Below, one piece after another: positions 1-8,500 of a stretch of 64,000 nucleotides of DNA. The position numbers and the translations under genes were made by a program. Under the pieces are notes generated by a model. That model ran no database searches. It saw only the letters and a program-made list of their open reading frames with translations, and was not told the DNA's origin. Position 1 is the first letter of the stretch. Every line of letters begins with the position of its first letter. This DNA comes from Thermodesulfobacteriota bacterium (GTDB lineage: Bacteria > Desulfobacterota_D > UBA1144 > Nemesobacterales > UBA2774): assembly GCA_040754335.1 (NCBI GenBank), contig JBFMCV010000002.1, forward strand, positions 310,001 through 374,000, written 5' to 3'.

Positions 1-684
1 GCGGGGAACGCTTCCGACGCCTGGGCGTTCAGGAAGTTCTGGTGGGCCGGGGCCTTCATCGTCATATCCTTTTTCTTCGACACCCTCGACGGGAGGCTCG
101 CGAGGTTTATACGGCACGAGAGCAATTTCGGACTTTCCTATGACTCCATATCGGACGTCGTGTCGTTCGGCGTCGCCCCCGCCGTGCTGGTTTATGTCTG
201 GACGCTCATGGACAAGGGGAAGCTCGGTCTCATGGCGGTCATAGTCTACGTAATCTGCGCCGCGCTCAGGCTCGCCCGGTTCAACGTGCAGTCGGATACG
301 GTCGAGAGGTTCAGCTTCACGGGGCTCCCGAGCCCGATGGCCGCCGGGCTCATGGTTTCCCCGCTCATGCTGCTCTCGTCCCTCAAAACCTGGCCTGACG
401 AAAGGGTGCTCTGGTATTACCTTGTGGCCGCCCCCGTCATAGGGCTCCTGATGGTTAGCAACGTCAAATATACTAAGCAGCCCATGCTCAGGCTCGGGGG
501 GCCCTTCAACGCCCTCGTCGTGGCTGCTATAATCATCGCCGCTGCCATAACAAACCCTGAGATAATGTTCATTTTCCTCGTCTATCTCTACGCGGTCGCG
601 GGGCTCGTGCTCCACGCGCTCGGCTACCTGACCGGGAAGCCCGGCGTGCGGGAAGAATCGGCGCCCGGGAAGCCGACTGATTAG
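1..684 (+). CDS. pssA: CDP-diacylglycerol--serine O-phosphatidyltransferase, 5' truncated
   Basis: This enzyme makes phosphatidylserine from CDP-diacylglycerol and serine at the inner membrane. The reading frame is open from base 1, so the gene begins upstream of the window. The CDP-alcohol phosphotransferase signature is encoded at about bases 79-156: D-x2-D-G-x2-A-R, then G-x3-D-x3-D (segments DTLDGRLAR and GLSYDSISD). At least four hydrophobic segments follow, as expected for the membrane-embedded family, and the tail is short and hydrophilic. The Ser versus other head-group acceptor cannot be read directly; the assignment to PssA rests on overall resemblance to the bacterial type II family. 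An internal ATG at base 160 is not the true start because it lies after the catalytic motif. Confidence 0.85.
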   Translation, partial: AGNASDAWAFRKFWWAGAFIVISFFFDTLDGRLARFIRHESNFGLSYDSISDVVSFGVAPAVLVYVWTLMDKGKLGLMAVIVYVICAALRLARFNVQSDTVERFSFTGLPSPMAAGLMVSPLMLLSSLKTWPDERVLWYYLVAAPVIGLLMVSNVKYTKQPMLRLGGPFNALVVAAIIIAAAITNPEIMFIFLVYLYAVAGLVLHALGYLTGKPGVREESAPGKPTD

Positions 685-829
685 ATTAATCCCGTAACTA
701 TCCTTCATTACACAATATATCGATCGAGGCATTTTCTGCCTTTGCTAGGGGGATAATTCCCGTTATCCTATTGCGGGTACAAAATCCTACAAATCGACTT
801 CCAGATACGAATTCAGAGCGGAGCCGCCG

Positions 830-3700
830 ATGACAGCAGGTGTTAATGAGAGGCTTGTCTTAAAGGGAAATTGCCATAGAGTAAGGAGACGCGCGCGGAT
901 TTCGGTCATGTCGGCGTTCCTTGCCGTCGTTCTGGGTATTATGGTAGTTTCATGCCAGAGAGAGGAGAACAAAATGGATAACGAAAGGCTGAAAAAAGAG
1001 ACCTTGAACGGAATAACCAGGTACGAGCTCGACAACGGGATGACGATAATCCTCGAGGAGAACCATTCCGCGCCCGTCGTTGCGGTGAACGTATGGGTAA
1101 AAACGGGGAGCGCCTGCGAGACGGAGGGGGAATACGGTCTCGCCCACGTGCACGAGCACATGGTTTTCAAGGGGACCGACAAGAGGGCCGTGGGCGAGAT
1201 AGCGAGGGTCATAGAGGGGAGCGGCGGGGACATAAACGCCTTTACCTCGTTCGACGAAACGGTCTACTACGTGGTGATAGCGAGCAGGTTCATGGATACA
1301 GCCCTCGACGTGCTTTCGGACGCCATGGAGAACTCCGCGTTCGACCCGGACGAGCTCGAGAAGGAGCTCGAGGTCGTGGTCGAGGAGATAAGGCGGGGGG
1401 AGGACAACCCCGGGAGGAACCTGAGCGAGAAGATGTTCTCGACTGCCTTCACGGAGCACCCATACGGCAGGCCGATAATCGGGACGGAAGCCGGTGTGAA
1501 GAGCTTTGACAGGAATAAGGTCACGGACTTTTATCACAAGTGGTACGCGCCCAACAACATGGCGCTCGTCGTGGTAGGCGATTTCGATACGGCTAAGATA
1601 GAGCCAAGGCTGGAGGAGACATTCGGAAGGCTCCGCAGCAGGGAGCTGCCCGAGTGCAATATAGCGGAAGAGCCCGGACAGAAGGGGATGAAGGCTTTCG
1701 TGATCGACAAGCCGCTCCAGGAAGGGTATTTCTCCCTCGCCTTCCACATACCTAACGCGAAAGGCGAGGACACCCCGGCCGTGGACGTGCTCGCCAACAT
1801 ACTGGGCGGCGGTGAGAGCTCGAGGCTCTACAGGAACATAAAAGAGGATAAGGGCCTTACTAGCAACATATACGCCTACGCATACACCCCGATGAGGGAG
1901 GGCATCTTCGCCGTGGGCGGGACACTCGACCCTTCTCAATCTAAGGAAGCGCTCAGGGAAATTATGAAAGAGGTTATGAGGCTCAAGTACGAGCCCGTCG
2001 GGGACGTCGAGCTTTCGAAGGTGAAGGTCAACATCGAGAGCGACGCTATCTACACGAAAGAGACGATGCAGGGACAGGCGCAGAAGATCGGCTATTACGA
2101 GGTTGAGACGGGAGATTTCAGGTACGAGGACGTGTATCTGGACAAGGTGAGGAAGGTAACGCCCGAGGAGATAATGCGGGCGGCGAATAAATACCTGACG
2201 ATCGACAACCTCACAGCCGGCTTCCTCCTGCCTTCGGGGCAGGTCGCTTTGACGGAAGGTGAAGTCATGGAAATTGCGAAGCAGGCATCCGATGAAGCTT
2301 CCCGTGAATGGGCAAGGAACAAGGGCAACGGCCCGGACGAAGTGATTACGGGCGAGGAGCTGACGGAGGAGATAATCGTTCCGTCGGCCGGTATGAATGA
2401 GGGAAATATAACCGCGCCCGGAAGCGGGAAGGCGGAGGCCAGGGTCCCTTCGGCGGGAGTCAGTGAATACGTGCTCGATAACGGCATAAAGGTGCTCATA
2501 AAGGAGAACCCCGGCGTGCCGCTCTTCGCCGCAAGGGCTGCGTTCCTTGGCGGAGTCAGGTACGAGGACGACAAGACGCAGGGGATGTCCAATTTCGTAT
2601 CGCGCATGCTGACGAGGGGCACCGAGACGAGGAGCGCTGCCCAGATAGCGGAGGAGATCGAATCTATCGCCGGCGAGGTGCAGGGGTTTTCGGGGCGGAA
2701 CAGCTTCGGCGTCACCGTCGAGTCCCTTAGCCAGAACTTCGACGAGGCCCTGGACATTTTTTCGGACGTGATACTCCACCCGGCATTCGACTCGCAGGAG
2801 ATCGAGCGCGCGAGGCGCGAGATTCTGTCCGAGATAAACAGGGAAGGGGACAACCTGCTCAGGACTACCGTCAACCTTTTCCTGGCCACTCTCTACGCCG
2901 ACCACCCGTACAAATATAACCCGCTCGGCACCGTGGATACCGTGACGGAGTTCGACGGCTCAGACCTTAGAGAGTTCTACGCCAAATACGTCAGGCCCGA
3001 GAACCTGGTCATCACGATCGTAGGGGACGTGGACGGGAAGAAGGCACTTGAAGAGATCAAGGAAAAGTTCGGCGGCATGAAAAAGGGCGCTTCACCCGTT
3101 CCGGCCGTTAACCCTGTAACCCCGCCCTCGGCGATTACGGAGAAGACCGAAACCAAGCCCGACAAGGCCCAGACGCACATCATAATGGGCTTCCTCGCGC
3201 CCCCCCTCAACAGCGAGGACGAGTACGCGTTCGAGGTGCTGAACACGATACTCTCGGGGCAGGGCGGCAGGCTCTTCATCGAGTTAAGAGACAAGAAGAG
3301 CCTCGCATATACCGTCACCTCGTTCTACACGCCGGGGCTCGAGCCCGGGTACTTCGGCGTCTACATAGGCACGGCGCCGCAGAAAGAGGGCGAGGCCGTA
3401 AAGGCCATCAAGGAGCAGCTCGGGCTCGTGCTTAAGGACGGCGTTACCGACGAAGAGCTCAAGCGCGCCCAGAACTACCTGGTCGGCAGCTTCGAGATAG
3501 GGCTCCAGCAGAATTCCTCACAGGCCGCGAAGATAACGTTCGACGAGCTGTACGGCATAGGGTGGGATGAGTACAAGAGATACCCTCAGGAGATATTCGC
3601 AGTCACCAAAGAAGACGTGCAGAAGGCGGCCAGGAAGTACATAGACCTCGACAGGTACACGCTCATTATCGTAAAACCCGAGAGCGCGACCCAGGGGTAG
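830..3700 (+). CDS. Two-domain M16 zinc peptidase, predicted lipoprotein
   Basis: A 956-residue protein with two tandem M16 (pitrilysin/insulinase-like) halves. The N-terminus has a basic stretch (RVRRRAR), a hydrophobic core and a lipobox ending at Cys42 (VVSC), so it is probably a periplasm-facing lipoprotein. The first half carries the inverted zinc motif HxxEH (His106, Glu109, His110) and a downstream acidic E-E-I-R-R region typical of the third ligand. The second half, from about residue 550, has the M16 fold pattern (YVLDNGIKVL) but no HxxEH, so it is likely the non-catalytic half that closes the chamber. In related systems such pairs are encoded as two genes; here they are fused. ATG 830 is chosen because it supplies the charged n-region; ATG 908 would leave a minimal signal. 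The substrate is unknown. Confidence 0.88.
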   Translation: MTAGVNERLVLKGNCHRVRRRARISVMSAFLAVVLGIMVVSCQREENKMDNERLKKETLNGITRYELDNGMTIILEENHSAPVVAVNVWVKTGSACETEGEYGLAHVHEHMVFKGTDKRAVGEIARVIEGSGGDINAFTSFDETVYYVVIASRFMDTALDVLSDAMENSAFDPDELEKELEVVVEEIRRGEDNPGRNLSEKMFSTAFTEHPYGRPIIGTEAGVKSFDRNKVTDFYHKWYAPNNMALVVVGDFDTAKIEPRLEETFGRLRSRELPECNIAEEPGQKGMKAFVIDKPLQEGYFSLAFHIPNAKGEDTPAVDVLANILGGGESSRLYRNIKEDKGLTSNIYAYAYTPMREGIFAVGGTLDPSQSKEALREIMKEVMRLKYEPVGDVELSKVKVNIESDAIYTKETMQGQAQKIGYYEVETGDFRYEDVYLDKVRKVTPEEIMRAANKYLTIDNLTAGFLLPSGQVALTEGEVMEIAKQASDEASREWARNKGNGPDEVITGEELTEEIIVPSAGMNEGNITAPGSGKAEARVPSAGVSEYVLDNGIKVLIKENPGVPLFAARAAFLGGVRYEDDKTQGMSNFVSRMLTRGTETRSAAQIAEEIESIAGEVQGFSGRNSFGVTVESLSQNFDEALDIFSDVILHPAFDSQEIERARREILSEINREGDNLLRTTVNLFLATLYADHPYKYNPLGTVDTVTEFDGSDLREFYAKYVRPENLVITIVGDVDGKKALEEIKEKFGGMKKGASPVPAVNPVTPPSAITEKTETKPDKAQTHIIMGFLAPPLNSEDEYAFEVLNTILSGQGGRLFIELRDKKSLAYTVTSFYTPGLEPGYFGVYIGTAPQKEGEAVKAIKEQLGLVLKDGVTDEELKRAQNYLVGSFEIGLQQNSSQAAKITFDELYGIGWDEYKRYPQEIFAVTKEDVQKAARKYIDLDRYTLIIVKPESATQG

Positions 3701-4253
3701 CTCGGCACGCGGACTTTAGCATGACTCACGGCGGAAGCGCCGCTGCATATCGCTTGCCTGCGTGCAAACTATAGCCGCATGGAATTCCGCGAGCCTCTCC
3801 GGATTCTTCACCCTTGTAATTTCAATAGGGATTAGTGTATAATGGGGACTTAAAGAGCCCGGGGGGACAAATCCAAAGTTCTAGTCTCGTTAAAGGAGGA
3901 TTTGATAAAAGAGGTATGGAGAGTCTCTTCCCCCCGGGCCCAAACTCGACTATTACGATAATAGTATAGCAGACTTTTTCCGGCTGTAATCATTTTTCCT
4001 TCTTCCCGCCCGGCGTTCTCATAAACCCCCTCGGCAATCCTTGCTTGTATATACGTCTTCGGGCGTCCATCCGGTTCTTGTCCCGCGTAAATATTAAATG
4101 TGTCCGTTGTAGTTTTATCTGACACAGTGCGGAAATATTTCACGCACCCTTAATAAAAAGAATCTAATATATATGGTGTATAGGGGGTGTTCGGGCGCTG
4201 GCACGGGATTTGCTCCCTTGATGAATAAATCCATAGGCAGGAGGCGATAAGCT
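3701..4253 (+). other. Intergenic region with long-loop GC-rich hairpin
   Basis: No convincing gene is seen in these 553 bases. A perfect 11-bp inverted repeat (GCCCGGGGGGA at 3857-3867 and its complement at 3929-3939) encloses a 61-base loop that contains an AAAGGAGGA ribosome-binding-like sequence at 3892-3900, but no properly spaced start codon follows. An AT-rich stretch at about 4153-4180 could hold the promoter of the following dehydrogenase gene. Confidence 0.5.
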
Positions 4254-5306
4254 ATGAGGGCGAACGTATTCAAGGACAAGAACAAGGTCGGTCTCGAGGA
4301 AAAGTCCGTACCAAAGGCCGGGCCGGGCGAGGCTGTGGTCAAGGTCACGCTCACGACCATTTGCGGGACGGACGTGCACATAATGAGGGGGGAATACCCC
4401 GTGAGGCAGGGACAGACCATAGGGCACGAGCCCGTGGGCGTGATACACGAGCTCGGGGACGGCGTTACGGGGTACGAGGTCGGCGAAAGGGTCGCGATTA
4501 ACGCGATCACCCCGTGCGGCATGTGCGAATACTGCCTGTCCGCTAACTGGGCTCAGTGCGGCGGGTTCCTGGGCGGCTGGAAGATGGGGAACACAATCGA
4601 CGGCTGTCAGGCCGATTACGTGAAGATCCCGAGCGCGATGGCTAACCTCGCGAGGATACCCGACGAGCTTTCGGACGAGGACGTTCTCCTGACGACGGAC
4701 ATATTCTCGACCGGGCTTTCGGGAGCGGAGAGCGCCGACATACAGGTGGGCGACATGGTGGCGGTATTCGGGCAGGGGCCTATCGGGCTGGGCGCGACCG
4801 CGGGGGCGAAGCTCAAGGGAGCGTCTCTAATCATTGGCGTAGACACGATACCCTCGCGCATGGAGATGGCGAAGAAGATGGGGGCCGATGTCGTGATAGA
4901 TTTCAAAAAGACCGACCCGGTGAATGAGATACTCGACATGACGAAAGGGCGGGGGGTCGACGTCGCGATAGAGGCGCTCGGCACACAGACGACGCTTGAG
5001 AACTGCGTCAAGGCTACGCGCGTGGGCGGGACGATTTCGAGCTTAGGTGTATACCCTGCGGACATGCAGAATATCGGCGTCCCGAACCAGGCATTCGGGT
5101 TCGGCATAGCGGACAAGAACATTGTGTCCACTCTCTGCCCGGGAGGTAAGGAGAGGATGCGCCGGCTCATGGACTTAGTAAAGAACGAGCGCGTCAACCT
5201 CCGCCAGCTCATCACGCACAGGTTTTCGCTGGATGAGATCGAGGAGGCCTACAAGCTCTTCTCGTCCCAGGCCGACGGCGTGATAAAGGTGGCTATACAG
5301 CCGTAG
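4254..5306 (+). CDS. Zinc-dependent medium-chain alcohol dehydrogenase
   Basis: A 350-residue NAD(P)-dependent medium-chain dehydrogenase that oxidises an alcohol or reduces an aldehyde in the cytoplasm. The GroES-like domain comes first, with catalytic zinc ligands Cys37, His58 and Glu59 (GHEPVGV) and a complete structural zinc lobe, Cys88, Cys91, Cys94 and Cys102. The Rossmann domain follows with the glycine motif GQGPIGLGA near residue 174 and an acidic residue after the next strand (IGVDT), which suggests NAD rather than NADP. An AGGAGG ribosome-binding site lies at about 4240-4245, nine bases ahead of the ATG. It stands alone between noncoding regions, so the context gives no substrate. 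Family assignment is firm; specificity is not. Confidence 0.9.
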   Translation: MRANVFKDKNKVGLEEKSVPKAGPGEAVVKVTLTTICGTDVHIMRGEYPVRQGQTIGHEPVGVIHELGDGVTGYEVGERVAINAITPCGMCEYCLSANWAQCGGFLGGWKMGNTIDGCQADYVKIPSAMANLARIPDELSDEDVLLTTDIFSTGLSGAESADIQVGDMVAVFGQGPIGLGATAGAKLKGASLIIGVDTIPSRMEMAKKMGADVVIDFKKTDPVNEILDMTKGRGVDVAIEALGTQTTLENCVKATRVGGTISSLGVYPADMQNIGVPNQAFGFGIADKNIVSTLCPGGKERMRRLMDLVKNERVNLRQLITHRFSLDEIEEAYKLFSSQADGVIKVAIQP

Positions 5307-5373
5307 GGGACAGAACTGAGCCTTTATTTGCTGTTCCAAGACCCAATATTTGATGAAAAATTGAAATTCCATC

Positions 5374-5403
5374 TTGACATGCAATTAAGAATTCTGTTAT
5401 TAT
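5374..5403 (+). promoter_or_regulatory. Predicted sigma-70 promoter of the RHS gene
   Basis: A consensus -35 TTGACA (5374-5379) is followed after 18 bases by TATTAT (5398-5403). It would give a leader of about 180 bases before the RHS start. This is a visual match only. Confidence 0.5.
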
Positions 5404-5589
5404 CGAATTTGTTAATTCAGTAGTTGCATTTGCATGTCATAAATTACCATTGCAGCCTGCGGATATTGATGAGTTGACGAGAAGAACAGGTATTGGTTGT
5501 TAGCTGAATCGACCCTCCAAACCCGATCTGGACTCTCTTCCTCATCTTGAGCATATCTCAGACGCTTGAGACAATGGAGGAGAGATGGG

Positions 5590-8500
5590 ATGAAAAATTT
5601 CGCTGTTAAAATAAAAGTATTTTTTGGACCTGCCGTTTTAATTCTCTCGTTATTTATCATTCTTTTCTGGTTTACTGCGTCCCCGACTGAATCAGTCGAC
5701 GAAAGTTCTAAAGAGCTTCGGTTTACAGTTGTTAAGGGAAGAGTGCTCGACGCCGTAGCAGCGTCCGAAGGCTCGGAAATACCTATCGTCGGAGCAGAGA
5801 TTCACGTCTTCGGAGCAAAAGGGTCTACGATCACCGATTCTAACGGATACTTCGAGCTGAGGAGAGTACCTCTGGAGAGGGGTATGGTAATCAATATTGA
5901 TTCGTCGGGAGCGGACCCCGCACCTGACGGATCGATTTATGCTGGATTCAGAATGTTTTTCTCGCTGCAGAAACTACCTGTCAATAATTTTGAAAGGCCG
6001 TTTTATCTTACCAGGCTAGATCCCGAAAGTATCACCACAGTTAATCCGCTCGATACGACAATTGTCGAAAGCCCGAGCATGGGAGTCACGTTAACAATAA
6101 AGCCAGGTACTGCCTATACTGACGACGGTGAGCTTTATACCGGTATTATTGGACTAGGACTTGTCCCGGCGGATTTCCCTCCATATATACCCCCCGATGA
6201 CCCCGGAAAGTTTCTTATGGTAACGATTCAGCCTCCCGGTATAAACTTCTCTGAACCGGCACAAATAACGTATCCGAATGTAAGTGGTATCTCACCCGGA
6301 AGCGTAGTTAGCATACTTCAGCCAAGTCTGGCCACGGGGAACTTCGACGAAGTCGGAATCGGTATTGTAAGCGATGATGGTGCATTTGTAGAGACATTGG
6401 AGGGCGGGATAATGAGGTCAGGGAGTTGCTCCGGTTTTCGCCCGCCAAATGCCGTGGGTGGAACTCCGGTCCAAGATCCGCCGCCTTGTCCCAATTGCTG
6501 CCCTTTGCCAATTGGTTCCTGCACATCATTAGCTTCTGGTAACCTGAGCGAAGAGCACAACTTAGTCAGTTACAAATCGTTAAATCAAGAACGGTCATTG
6601 AAATTTGTGTACAACAGCACTACTGCGGATCCAAGTCCGATCGTCAAGGAGATTACAGATTTTTCGAATGCATCACAACTAGCTCCTCCGGTTTCAATAT
6701 CGTTTAATCTTAAAGTGAACGGAGTTGACAAAGGAACGATTTATACGGATGTCGACGGTTTAACTGGAGAAAGAAAGATAGTGCAAGCCCTTCAATTTGA
6801 TGGCGGTAATCTGACTACAGGTATATACCCCATTGACGCAACAATAACAACGTACCCTTCTCCTGATATAACTGTTCAACCGAAGTCGATAATCAAGACA
6901 GGGGATCTCGTAATTAACAATCTGGAAAACAGCGAGTTCGGCTCGGGGTGGAGTATCGAAGGCGTCTCAAGATTGTTTCCGGAGGGCGACGGAGATGTCG
7001 CAATAACGGAAGGCAACGGAGATTGGAAATATTTTAAGCTTAGAGCAACTACTCTGAATCCGCCAATTGCACCGGGCTCTCAAGGGATTGCACTGAATTT
7101 CGACGGAATAGATGATTATAATACTTTTCCTGCGAATTCAGGGAATCTGTTGAAATCGCTGCCACTCACAATTGAGGCATGGGTCAGGCCGAATCAAAGA
7201 TATGATAGCCCTGCTGAGCACAGCAACGTATTCGGGAACATCGCTGTAAGTTCAAGTTTAGGAGTTGTCCTTGAGAGAGGTCATGGTATTGGAGCGAATG
7301 TTTACAACCGCAATTCCAATATCGTGATTACAAGACGACATGGAAATTCCGATACTGGTCCAAATAATTATCTGGCAAGAGATATAATTACCAGCCCTAC
7401 ATTAGAACCTGGATTCTGGTATCACATAGCAGTCGTTTATACCAGTGGAAACGAAAAGGTTTATTTAAATGGGGAATTGATTAGAGACACTTCATACCCG
7501 CAAGGAAATGTGACGGTTGGTAATAATGTTTTTAACATGGGAAGAATAAGTCATTGTTGTATTGTAGATCCGTCTAGCCCTCAATATTATAAAGGAGCCA
7601 TCGATGAAGTCAGAGTATGGAACGTAGCGCGCACACAACAGGAAATACAGAGCGGCATGTTGACTCAATTGTCCGGGAGTGAATCGGGTCTCGTATACTA
7701 TTCAAAAATTGACGAAGGACAGGGTCAAACTATAGCCGATGCAACAGGCGGAGGCAATACAGGTAGATTGGGAACTCTTACTACAGTACAATCGATTGAC
7801 CCGGCTTGGATAACCTATGATCCCTACAATAGGGATACTCAGGGTGATTATGTAGTGCCGGTCACCGAACATTCGTTATTATTTAAAAATCCGGACGGCA
7901 GTTATACGAGGGAACTAAAGGACGGAACCGAAGTTCACTTCAATGCACAGGGGCTTCAAACTTCGGTCGTCGACAGGAACGGGAACGCGACGAATTACGA
8001 ATACGACGGGCAGGGGAAGTTGATAAGCATCACTGACCCCGTAGGGTTGGTAACAACCTTAGCTTATTCCGGGGACAAAATTGCGAGTGTCACTGATCCT
8101 GCGGGCAGGACGACCACGTTCGAGATGGACGGGTCTGGTAATCTCACAAAGATCACGGACCCTGACGGGACTTTCAGACTGTTTTCTTATGATTCGAACC
8201 ATCGTTTGACATCTCAAACTTCTAAGAGGGGATTCGTTACAACCTATCAGTATAATTTTGCGGGTAGAAATATAGGAGCGACGAGGCCTGACGGCTCTAC
8301 GGTATCAATGTCACCTCAATGGATGGTAGGGCTCATCGATCCTGCAACGGGCCTCGGGACACAGGGCAATCCGGCGCCACCGGTATTACCTGCTGAAATT
8401 ATGGCAACTTCCACAGACGGCAACGGGAAAACAACCACGACCATATTCAATAATTTTGGTTATATATTGGACACGACAGATCCATTAGGTAGGAGGACTA

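Noticed and set aside
950-2905. Very long open frame on the minus strand of the M16 peptidase gene
   Set aside because: It is the antisense shadow of a high-GC gene with biased codons; the plus strand has a lipobox, zinc motif and two M16 domains.
3850-4143. 97-codon minus-strand frame between the peptidase and dehydrogenase genes
   Set aside because: No ribosome-binding site, no recognisable pattern, and it contains the GC-rich inverted repeat.
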